A stretch of DNA of 57,163 nt from Ktedonobacterales bacterium (lineage in GTDB: Bacteria; Chloroflexota; Ktedonobacteria; Ktedonobacterales; JADMIN01): positions 1-57,163 of the forward strand of contig JAICVS010000008.1 of NCBI GenBank assembly GCA_025935195.1, written 5' to 3'. Positions 50,118 to 57,163 of this stretch are shown piece by piece. Position numbers and translations under genes: made by a program. The notes under the pieces are model-generated. The model was not told the DNA's origin and ran no database searches. It saw nothing but the letters and a program-made list of their open reading frames with translations. The first letter of the stretch is position 1, and the number at the start of each line of letters is the position of its first letter.

Positions 50118-51353
50118 ATGTCCAGCACACACGTCGCACAGGATGCCGAGCACGCGGCGACGCGCCGGCCGGCGCGCGTGTTGTTCGTGCATCCGAGCGA
50201 CGAGCTGTACGGCTCTGACCTGTCGCTGCTCAACATGCTGCGCGGCCTGGATCGCGGCCGCTTCGAGCCGCTGGTCGCGCTCGCCAACGATGTGGCGTAC
50301 GAGGGCGCGCTCAGCCGCGAGCTGGCGGCGGCGGGCATCGAGTGCCGCCATCTGGATCTGGCAGTGGCGCGGCGCCAGTATCTCACGCCGCTGGGCCTGG
50401 CCGGCTTTCTGCGCCGCCTGCGCGCCTCCAGTGGCATGCTCGCCCGCCTCATCCGCGACGAGCACATCGAGCGGGTGCATACGACCACGCTGGCGGTGTG
50501 GAGCGGTGCGCTGGCGGCGCGGCGGGCGGGCCGGCCACACATCTGGCACATCCAGGAGCAGCTTGAGCGGCCGCGGCCGCTGCGGCTCTTCCTGCAACGC
50601 TTCGTGCCGGCACACTCCGCGCATGTGGTCGGCGTCTCGCAGGCGGTGCTGGACTCGATCCTGGTGACACCAGAGGCCCGCGCCAAAAGCTCGGTGATCT
50701 ACAACGCCGTCGCGCCGGAGCCGTGGATGGCGGCGGCGGGGCGCGAGCGCATCCGCGTCGAGCTGGGCTGTGGGCCGGATGACGTGCTGCTGGGGATGGT
50801 GGCGCGCGTCTCGCGCATGAAGGGGACCGACCTGTGCGTGCGGGCGGTCGCGGACCTGCTGGCGGCGCATCCCAGGCTGCATTGCTTCATCGCGGGCGGG
50901 CCAGTGCCGGGGCAGAGCGAGATGCTGGACCACGTGCGCGAGCTGATCGCCGCATCGCCGGCGCCGGATCGCATCCACCTGCTGGGCTTGCGCCGCGACG
51001 CGCCGGACCTGATGGCGGCGATGGATGCGCTGGTGGCGCCGTCGCGCTATGGCGAGGGCGCGAGCCTGACGATCATCCAGGCGATGTTCGCCGGCAAGCC
51101 GGTGGTGGCGTCGGACCTGGGCGGCAATCTCGAATTGGTCGCGGACGGCGAGACGGGCTCTATCGTGCCGAATGAGGATGTCGCCGCGCTGGCGGCCGCC
51201 ATCGCGCGGCTCGCGGCCGATCCTGACTTGCGCGCGGCGATGGGGCGGGCGGGGCGAGAGCGCGCGTTGCGGCTCTTCACGGTGGAGCGGCAGGTGAGCA
51301 GCTTTAACGCGCTGCTCGCGGCGACCTGCCCGGCGCCGGCGGCCGCATCCTGA
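50118..51353 (+). CDS. GT4-family glycosyltransferase
   Basis: The product has 411 residues. N-terminal Rossmann domain: RPARVLFVHPSDELYGSDLS (acceptor side, GGxx-like loop). C-terminal domain: GMVARVSRMKGTDLCVRAV (K in donor phosphate site) and the E-x7-E region SRYGEGASLTIIQAMFAGKPV, then GGNLELVADGETGSIV. It is a GT-B fold retaining transferase using a nucleotide-sugar. Frames upstream are open, but GGGAGG lies 4 bases before ATG 50118. It sits between the acyltransferase and a second GT4, with the next gene one base or a few codons away. Confidence 0.87.
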   Translation: MSSTHVAQDAEHAATRRPARVLFVHPSDELYGSDLSLLNMLRGLDRGRFEPLVALANDVAYEGALSRELAAAGIECRHLDLAVARRQYLTPLGLAGFLRRLRASSGMLARLIRDEHIERVHTTTLAVWSGALAARRAGRPHIWHIQEQLERPRPLRLFLQRFVPAHSAHVVGVSQAVLDSILVTPEARAKSSVIYNAVAPEPWMAAAGRERIRVELGCGPDDVLLGMVARVSRMKGTDLCVRAVADLLAAHPRLHCFIAGGPVPGQSEMLDHVRELIAASPAPDRIHLLGLRRDAPDLMAAMDALVAPSRYGEGASLTIIQAMFAGKPVVASDLGGNLELVADGETGSIVPNEDVAALAAAIARLAADPDLRAAMGRAGRERALRLFTVERQVSSFNALLAATCPAPAAAS

Positions 51354-51393
51354 CATGCGCGGCGGGGGACGGGGAGCAACGGGGGTATACGCG

Positions 51394-52638
51394 ATGATGA
51401 CGGAATCGCGCCAGGGCGATGAGCGCGCGCCGGAGGCGGGCAGCGTGGCGCGGCCAGCGGACCACAAGGGCGCGGGACGCACACGCCGGCTGCGTGTCGC
51501 GATGGATGTGCAATCGCTGCAGACGGCGCGCACCGGCGTGCGCACGTATGTGGATGAGCTGCTGCGCGAGTTCGCGCGGCCCGACGCGCCGCATATGGTC
51601 ATCCCTTTCGCGGGGCCGAAGCGCCTGCCGAGCCGCGTGCGTCTCTTCCGCATTATCAACCAGGCGATGTACTTCCCCTGGCTGCACCTGTGGCTGCCGC
51701 TACGGCTCTGGCTCGGCCGCTACGATGTGCTGTTCAGCCCGGAGTATCTGACGGCGCGCTGGACGCCGGCGCCGCGCGTGGTGACGTTTCACGACGCGAT
51801 GTTCCTGCGCCGCCCGCAAGATTACAACCGGCTGTGGCTGCGCGTGTTCCGCTGGGTTTCGCTGCCGGCGCTGCGCCGCGCCGCCGCGGTGATCGTGCCG
51901 TCGCGGCATGCAGCCAAGGAGACGGCGACCTATGCGGGTGTGTCGCCTGAACGCATCCACGTGGTGCCGCTGGGCGGGCCGACCGGCGGTGAGCCGATGC
52001 GTATTCAGGACGCGGACGCGGCGCCGGTGCTGGCGCGCTATGGCCTGGCGCCCGGGGCGTACGTGCTGCACGTCGGTGTTTTGGAGCGGCGCAAGAATCT
52101 GGTGACGCTGGTGTGCGCCTTCGATCAGTACCGACGCCAGACGGCTGAATCCACGGGCGCGGGAGGGATGCCGGCCGATGGCTGGAAGCTGGTGCTCGTG
52201 GGCCAGCCCGGCCCGCGGCCCGATCTGGACGACAGCCAGAACATCCGTCGCACGATTGCCGAGCTGGGGGTGGCCGAGCAGGTGATCCTGACCGGCCACG
52301 TCTCCATCGCGGAGCGCAACGCGCTGTACACACGCGCGGGGGCGGTGGCGGTGCCGTCGCTGCTCGAAGGCTTCGGCATCCCGGTGCTGGAGGCGTTCGC
52401 GGCGGGCGTGCCGGTGCTCTCGGCGCGCGCCACCTCGCTGCCGGAGGTGGCCGGCGAGGCCGCGCTGTACTTCGATCCCGGCGCAGTGGATGAACTGGCC
52501 GAGGCTATCGCCCGTGTGGCCGGAGATGCGCAGTTGCGGGCGCGGCTGGTGACGGCGGGGGCGGAGCGCGCGCGCGAGTTCACGTGGGCGCGCACGGCGG
52601 CTGAGACGATGGCGGTGTTCGAGCAGGTCGCGCGCTAG
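51394..52638 (+). CDS. GT4-family glycosyltransferase (second)
   Basis: The product has 414 residues. Mannosyltransferase-like GT-B enzyme: RVAMDVQSLQTARTGVRTYV (acceptor loop), VVTFHDAMFLRRP, VLHVGVLERRKNLVTLVCAF (donor-site Arg-Lys) and PSLLEGFGIPVLEAFAAGVPVL (E-x7-E). GGGGG lies 8 bases before the ATG at 51394; ATG 51355, one base after the preceding stop, has no binding site. With the preceding genes it forms a surface-glycan assembly cluster. Confidence 0.9.
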   Translation: MMTESRQGDERAPEAGSVARPADHKGAGRTRRLRVAMDVQSLQTARTGVRTYVDELLREFARPDAPHMVIPFAGPKRLPSRVRLFRIINQAMYFPWLHLWLPLRLWLGRYDVLFSPEYLTARWTPAPRVVTFHDAMFLRRPQDYNRLWLRVFRWVSLPALRRAAAVIVPSRHAAKETATYAGVSPERIHVVPLGGPTGGEPMRIQDADAAPVLARYGLAPGAYVLHVGVLERRKNLVTLVCAFDQYRRQTAESTGAGGMPADGWKLVLVGQPGPRPDLDDSQNIRRTIAELGVAEQVILTGHVSIAERNALYTRAGAVAVPSLLEGFGIPVLEAFAAGVPVLSARATSLPEVAGEAALYFDPGAVDELAEAIARVAGDAQLRARLVTAGAERAREFTWARTAAETMAVFEQVAR

Positions 52639-52709
52639 TGGGAAGTCCTTACCCCCCGGCCCCCGCTCCCTGCCTGACTTCATGACAGTTTGAGGGGAGC
52701 AAGCGAGCG

Positions 52710-52743
52710 GGGCAGGAGATAACAGCTGGGCAGGAGATAACAG
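52710..52743. repeat. 18-bp-period tandem duplication
   Basis: GGGCAGGAGATAACAG at 52710-52725 and again at 52728-52743, separated by CT. Confidence 0.85.
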
Positions 52744-53251
52744 GGGATCAGCACATGGGCCGCGTTGGTCAGGCAGCGGCGCCGCCAGCGCCACCCCACC
52801 TGGAAAGCACTGGAGCAGCGGCGGGACCGTTCCTCCACCATCCGGCGCCAGCCCCGTGAGGAGACGGGCGAGGCGCTCCGGAGGCGCACGCGGCTGGTTG
52901 GTCACACGTACGCGGGACCTCTTGACGGTTCATGGCTCTCCTCCGGTCGCTGGTCGCCGGTGTGCATATGTCCTCCGCGTCCAGGCGGCACAAACGGCAC
53001 CGGCGGGACCAATGAACCCTTTGCTTGTATACCACCGCCTTCCTTTCCAAAACGGTCATGACGTCAGTTCTCCCCGCGGGGCGAGGGGGAGCCACGCTAC
53101 ACCGGGCGGGCAGTGTTTCATGAGGAATCCAGGCTAAATAGCGTGCGGCGTCCCGCTCAGGATAGCATCCGCGGCAAGGGCCACGGCGCGCGGGCGGTGA
53201 ATTGTCAGGCACGCGCTCACGCGCGCGGGTGCGCGGATACATGGAGCGGCG

Positions 53252-53260
53252 TGTTAGAAT
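53252..53260 (+). promoter_or_regulatory. Extended -10 promoter candidate for aminotransferase
   Basis: TGTTAGAAT lies about 50 bases before the aminotransferase start. There is no clear -35 box. Confidence 0.4.
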
Positions 53261-53310
53261 CGAGTGAGCAAAAACTCGACCGAATGGCATCCGAGCGATA
53301 GGAGTTCGCC

Positions 53311-54687
53311 ATGTCCCCCCAGCTCGCCACCGACACCCTGCTCGCCGAGGACCGCGCCCATCTCGTCCACCCCCTCCAGCACCCGGCGGACCATCAGCAT
53401 CCGCTCGTCTTCGTGAAGGGCAGCGGCGCCGTGCTGACGGATAGCGACGGCGGCGAGTATATAGACGGCCTCGCCGGCCTGTGGAACGTCAACGTCGGCC
53501 ACGGCCGCCGCGCGCTGGCCGAGGCCGCCGCCGCGCAGATGGAGACGCTCGCCTTCACCACCGGCTACGTCGGCGCCACTAACATTCCGGCGATTACGCT
53601 GGCCGCGCGCCTCGTCGCGCGCGCCTACCCCAACATGCGCGCCGCCTACTTCACGACCGGCGGCGCTGAGTCCAACGAGTCCGCCTTCAAGACCGCGCGC
53701 TTCTTCTGGAAGATTCACGGCCAGCCCGATAAGGTCAAGATTCTCTCGCGTGTCCATGGCTACCACGGCGTCACGATGGCCGCCGCCAGCGCCACCGGCA
53801 TCGCCGCCTACCATCGCATGTTCGCCCCGCTCGTGCCCAACTTCATCCAGGTGCCACCGCCCTATCCGTACCGTTGGGATGAGTACGGCGGCGCGGGCGG
53901 GGATGTGGGCATCGAGGCGGCCAATGCCGTCGAGCAGGCCATCGTGCGTGAGGGGCCGGAGACGGTCGCCGCGATCATCGCCGAGCCGGTGATGGGCGCG
54001 GGCGGCGTGATCGTCCCGCCCGCTACGTACTTTCCGCGCCTGCGCGACATCTGCGATCAGTACGGCGTGCTGCTGATCGCGGACGAGATCATCACCGGCT
54101 TCTGCCGTACCGGCAAGTGGTTCGCGCTGGAGCATTGGGGCGTTCAGCCCGATCTGGTGTCCTTCGCCAAGGGTGTCACCAGCGGCTACCTGCCGCTCGG
54201 CGGCATCCTGCTCTCCGACCGTGTGCATCAGGCCATTCTGGACGCGCCCGCCGACCTGAAATACATGCACGCCGCGACCTACTCCGGCCACCCCGCCTGC
54301 TGCGCCGTCGCGCTCGCCAACCTCGACATCCTCGAAGGGGAGCAGCTTGCGGACGCCGCCGCGAGCAAGGGCAGGCGCCTGCTCGACGGCCTGCGCGACG
54401 CGCTGCTGGAGCATCCCAACGTCGGCGAGGTGCGCGGGCTGGGGCTGATGTGCGGCGTCGAGCTGGTGGAGGACAAGGCGACACGCGCTCCCGCCGTCGG
54501 CCTCGGCGCGCGTGTCGTCGCCGAGGCGCGCACCCGTGGACTCTTCACGCGCATCCGCGGCGGCGCGCGCGGCCAGTATCCTATCGGCGACACGATCTGC
54601 CTCGCCCCGCCGCTGATCACGTCCGACGACCAGCTCGACCGCATCGTCGCCATCTTGCATGACGCATTACGAGCCGCGACGGCGTAG
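53311..54687 (+). CDS. Class III PLP-dependent aminotransferase
   Basis: The product has 458 residues. It is an omega-aminotransferase-type enzyme transferring an amino group from an amine or omega-amino acid to an oxo acid such as pyruvate. PLP lysine K287 is in SFAKGVTSGYLPLGG. Other marks: TTGGAESNESAFKTARFFW, SRVHGYHGVTMAAASATG (PLP-stacking Tyr-His) and LIADEIITGFCRTGKWFA (Asp contacting PLP). Exact substrate cannot be read; the beta-alanine, taurine and putrescine types are alike. TAGGAG precedes the ATG. It stands alone. Confidence 0.9.
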   Translation: MSPQLATDTLLAEDRAHLVHPLQHPADHQHPLVFVKGSGAVLTDSDGGEYIDGLAGLWNVNVGHGRRALAEAAAAQMETLAFTTGYVGATNIPAITLAARLVARAYPNMRAAYFTTGGAESNESAFKTARFFWKIHGQPDKVKILSRVHGYHGVTMAAASATGIAAYHRMFAPLVPNFIQVPPPYPYRWDEYGGAGGDVGIEAANAVEQAIVREGPETVAAIIAEPVMGAGGVIVPPATYFPRLRDICDQYGVLLIADEIITGFCRTGKWFALEHWGVQPDLVSFAKGVTSGYLPLGGILLSDRVHQAILDAPADLKYMHAATYSGHPACCAVALANLDILEGEQLADAAASKGRRLLDGLRDALLEHPNVGEVRGLGLMCGVELVEDKATRAPAVGLGARVVAEARTRGLFTRIRGGARGQYPIGDTICLAPPLITSDDQLDRIVAILHDALRAATA

Positions 54688-54694
54688 CGCGGGG

Positions 54695-54741
54695 AGTCCT
54701 CACCCCCGGCCCCCTCTCCCCGCGGGGAGAGGGGGAGTCAG
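54695..54741. repeat. Palindromic repeat family A, copy 7
   Basis: AGTCCTCACCCCCGGCCCCC, then TCTCCC, CGCG centre, GGGAGAGGGGGAG and TCAGG. It lies between two convergent genes, 7 bases after the aminotransferase stop; its right edge forms the stop codon of the kinase-like gene. Confidence 0.8.
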
Positions 54742-55736
54742 GTCGCCGACTCAGCGAAGATCGTGCGCTCGTCGCCGTCCAGCCAGCAAGCCATCAGCCG
54801 CGCCCAGAGGCCGAGCAGCTCGCCGGCGCGATCCGGACGGCCGGAGAGCGCGTAGCGCAGCACCTGCGCCAGCCCGCCAGCGGCATGCAGCCGCACGCGC
54901 GGCCATCGCCCCACGCCCGCGCAGCGGTACGCCCCCCAGAACGCCCGCGCCGCCGCCGCGCCCGCCGCGACGCTGCCCGTGTCGAAGTACGACATCGCCA
55001 GCAGTTGCGCCATGCAGTAGCCAACATCGGCCGCCGGCTCACGCGCGCCGAACGTGTCCCAATCAATCACCGTCGTCCGCCCATCCGCGACGAATACCTG
55101 GCCGGGATGGAAGTCGCCATGCGCGGCCACCGGCGCCGCATCCTCCGCCGGCGAGCCATCTTCGGCCAGCAGCCGGCGCACCGCCGCGCGCGCCTCCGTG
55201 TGCCAGGGATACCGCTCCAGCAGGTCAGCCGCTACGCTGGCGATGGTGTATCCGCGCGTCGCCGCGCCCCCGGCCGTCGCGCCGCCCGACAGCGCCTGCA
55301 TGCGCGCCAGCCAGCGTGCCGCACACTCGGACGCATCCACCAGCGCCGCCCGCTCCCCCACCAGCAGCGCCCGCCACGGTATCCCCGGCGCCATCTCCGC
55401 GATCAACACGCCGCGTGTGGCGTCGCAGCCGTAGAGCCGCGGCACGCGATCCGCGCACGGTGCGCGCAGCCCCGCTTTCGCCAGCCAGGTGAGCGCCAGC
55501 GCCGCGCGTTCGTCGCAGCGGCGACCATCCAGCTTCACCGCCACGTCGCCCGAATGTAGCCACGGACGGCGCCAATCCAGATAGCGCAGCCGGCAGAACG
55601 CCACCCACGTCTCGCGCCGCCGCCGCACCTCCATCACGCGGCAGCCCAGCCACATCCAGCGCCCATCACGCAGCTCAGGGATCGTCGCGCGCACGAGCGA
55701 CGGGATAGCCGCGATCACCTGCGCCCCGTTCAGCAT
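54738..55736 (-). CDS. Aminoglycoside-phosphotransferase-like kinase
   Basis: The product has 332 residues with the APH/choline-kinase fold. The Brenner-type catalytic motif is HGDFHPGQVFV (catalytic Asp) and the metal-binding motif is VIDWDTFG. The usual Asn of HGDxxxxN is replaced by Gln, which is noteworthy. N-terminal lobe strands include VAVKLDGR with the ATP-binding Lys. GGAGG lies 6 bases before ATG 55736; the longer upstream frame is Gly/Arg/Ala-rich and rejected. Substrate is unknown. It is 89 bp after a GNAT gene on the same strand. Confidence 0.8.
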   Translation of the reverse strand: MLNGAQVIAAIPSLVRATIPELRDGRWMWLGCRVMEVRRRRETWVAFCRLRYLDWRRPWLHSGDVAVKLDGRRCDERAALALTWLAKAGLRAPCADRVPRLYGCDATRGVLIAEMAPGIPWRALLVGERAALVDASECAARWLARMQALSGGATAGGAATRGYTIASVAADLLERYPWHTEARAAVRRLLAEDGSPAEDAAPVAAHGDFHPGQVFVADGRTTVIDWDTFGAREPAADVGYCMAQLLAMSYFDTGSVAAGAAAARAFWGAYRCAGVGRWPRVRLHAAGGLAQVLRYALSGRPDRAGELLGLWARLMACWLDGDERTIFAESAT

Positions 55737-55825
55737 CCGTGCCCTCCCTCTCCCCCGCCCGCCGGGCAGCTCGCTCGCGCCCCGTCCCGCGCCGGCCGAT
55801 CCACTCCGGCCGCTCATGGCATACA

Positions 55826-56812
55826 CTACGTCGCATGATGTTCGCCATGCGTGGAGGTCAGCGCCGGCCGCCACGCCGCCAGCACCATCCGCGCGTACAC
55901 ATCCTCCCACGCCGTGATGCGGAACCCCAGCCGCGTATACACGCGCCGCGCGCGCTCGTTCGCGCTCATCGTCACCAGCCGCGCCGTCTGCGCGCCCCAC
56001 TCCCGCAGCTGCCACAGCCCCGCCAGCGTCAGTGCCGCGCCCAACCCGCGCCGCTGGTGATCCTCGCGCGTGCCCACGTATTCGATCCAGCCCACGCGCT
56101 CGCCCGTGTGCTCCCACTCCTCCGCGCTGACCTCGCACTCGCAGAATCCCGCCAGCGTCCCATCCGGCGCCACCGCCACCAGATGCGCGTAGCGCGGATC
56201 GGCCAGCAGCGACAGCAAGTACGCCCGTGCCATCGGCGTAAAGCCGTAGAGCGCCGTGTATGCCTCCAGCTCGCCCGCGCCATCCAGCGGCCGGATGGTA
56301 TAGCCCGCCGGCGCGACCGGCACGGGCAGCGGCTCCTCCAGCACCCGCTCCATGTAGACGTTTTGCCCCGGCTGCCGCAAAAACCCGAACCGCTCCAGCG
56401 TCGCCACGGCCGGCGCGTCACCCTCGGCAATCGCCATTCCCAGCGTCACCGCCGTTCCCAACTCCGCCGCCAGCTCACCCGCCCGCGTCAGCGCCCAGCC
56501 CACCTGCGCCGCCGCGATCCCGCGCTCGCGTGCCTCCGGCAGCGTCATCGCGGTCAGCCCCACGCTCGGATTCCCTTCCGACCGCTGGTTCAGCATGGCG
56601 AATCCCACCACGCGGCCGTCCGCGTCCTGCCCATCCACCCACACGCGCGCATTGCGTTCCGGCTCATACAGCCGCGAGCTGATCAGCAGCCGCAGCCGCC
56701 GCGCCGTCGGATAGCGATCCGCATGCGCCGCCGCCCGCCATCCGCGCCGCAAATCGAGCGCCCCATCCACATCCCTCTCTCTATCGAACGCGCTCTCACT
56801 GTACACGCCCAT
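55826..56812 (-). CDS. Double GNAT-domain acetyltransferase
   Basis: The product has 328 residues with two GNAT domains in tandem. The N-terminal one (about 1-150) has VGLTAMTLPEARERGIAAA in the motif A position. The C-terminal one (about 170-320) has WIEYVGTREDHQRRGLGAAL with the canonical Q-R-R-G-L-G loop and SANERARRVYTRLGF. Such pairs often have one active and one degenerate domain; here the second looks active. GGAGG lies 7 bases before ATG 56812. Mycothiol synthase has this double layout, but identity is not claimed. Confidence 0.83.
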   Translation of the reverse strand: MGVYSESAFDRERDVDGALDLRRGWRAAAHADRYPTARRLRLLISSRLYEPERNARVWVDGQDADGRVVGFAMLNQRSEGNPSVGLTAMTLPEARERGIAAAQVGWALTRAGELAAELGTAVTLGMAIAEGDAPAVATLERFGFLRQPGQNVYMERVLEEPLPVPVAPAGYTIRPLDGAGELEAYTALYGFTPMARAYLLSLLADPRYAHLVAVAPDGTLAGFCECEVSAEEWEHTGERVGWIEYVGTREDHQRRGLGAALTLAGLWQLREWGAQTARLVTMSANERARRVYTRLGFRITAWEDVYARMVLAAWRPALTSTHGEHHAT

Positions 56813-57163
56813 ATCAGCACCTCCGCACCAAGCATACTCCGCTGCGCCCGCGTCACGCCAACCCACCGCTCGCCGCGCCTCATCCTTGATTCATTGAGAT
56901 TTATGTTCCACAATACAAGCGTTACCGCTTCCCTCTCGACGGTCGCGGGGTTGAGGTGAGGATGGAGGGCTTCCGCATATGTACTCCCTGATCGTATTGC
57001 CGCATCGCCTTCATCCTTGCCACGTTGACGCAAAAACGGCAACATCCCCTTGCCGTTTCTTGCCGGTTTTGCCGCTCATAACACCAAATGTCTCGTTGCC
57101 GATCCGCGCGAACTGGCTTGAATTCAGACTTCTCTCCCAATCACCATCAATAGCTACAGCAAA
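56813..57163. other. Right-end gap
   Basis: No gene is supported. The region upstream of the double GNAT gene is A+T-richer around 56880-56920. At 57029-57075 there is GCAAAAACGGCAACATCCCC then TTGCCGTTTCTTGCCGG, the same motif family as before gcvT. The window ends without an identifiable gene start. Confidence 0.5.

Larger units (their letters stand above)
52639..53310. other. 672-bp gene-free region with repeat remnants
   Basis: It begins with half a family A palindrome (52642-52678), then an 18-bp-period tandem repeat (52710-52743, GGGCAGGAGATAACAG twice), and has a partial family A copy at 53070-53093 (CTCCCCGCGGGGCGAGGGGG). An extended -10-like TGTTAGAAT is at 53252-53260. Open frames here have no protein character. 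It may be decayed mobile DNA, but no transposase is recognisable. Confidence 0.5.

Noticed and set aside
52765..53061. 98-residue frame in the gap before the aminotransferase
   Set aside because: Translation is Arg-rich, then random; no start signal. A decayed transposon was considered but no transposase motif could be recognised.

Overview
The window is one continuous G+C-rich (by eye about two thirds G+C) bacterial chromosome segment. It holds about fifty protein genes and no rRNA, tRNA, prophage or CRISPR array that I can see. Several traits suggest a Chloroflexota-like bacterium: split glycine decarboxylase subunits GcvPA/GcvPB, an R3H/Ycf45-type ATPase, a CGNR regulator, many choice-of-anchor/BNR secreted proteins, and frequent short intergenic palindromes. 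The lineage is inferred from gene content only.

Layout. 1-5 kb: the 3' part of an R3H ATPase gene, membrane proteins, a 57-residue membrane peptide and methionine aminopeptidase (map), followed by a low-G+C orphan gene. 5-9.5 kb: a TetR regulator with a near-perfect palindromic operator and a 14-TM efflux pump, then a membrane-anchored six-Asp-box sialidase-like protein. 9.5-12.4 kb: azlC-azlD-ABM facing a CGNR regulator across a shared, very well formed promoter/operator region, then a YbaK-type deacylase. 12.4-18 kb: ComB-like phosphatase, CorA, a single-domain response regulator with a tiny lipoprotein, PgsA, an RluD-family pseudouridine synthase and a PIG-L deacetylase. 18-26 kb: an FHA-PrsW fusion, an HD hydrolase, a pair matching the D-glutamate pathway DgcN/DgcA, a MetRS with unusual signature motifs, and a GNAT.

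26.4-32.7 kb: the membrane arm genes nuoJKLMN of respiratory complex I without nuoA-I, with a His-rich insert in NuoL. 32.8-36 kb: Bcp peroxiredoxin and gyrB. 36-42 kb: a 1451-residue secreted protein (N,N-dimethylformamidase-beta-like head plus alternating lectin-like and ASH modules) followed closely by a polysaccharide-deacetylase-like protein. 42-43.3 kb: NYN-domain protein with a repetitive insert. 43.7-48.4 kb: the glycine cleavage operon gcvT-gcvH-gcvPA-gcvPB. 49-52.6 kb: a glycan cluster (hexapeptide acyltransferase and two GT4 glycosyltransferases). 53-57 kb: class III aminotransferase, APH-like kinase and a double GNAT.

Three dispersed palindrome families lie in the gaps, often only a few bases after stop codons. 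One copy is translated as the C-terminus of the acyltransferase. Several gene starts were moved from the longest frame to the start with a good ribosome binding site.
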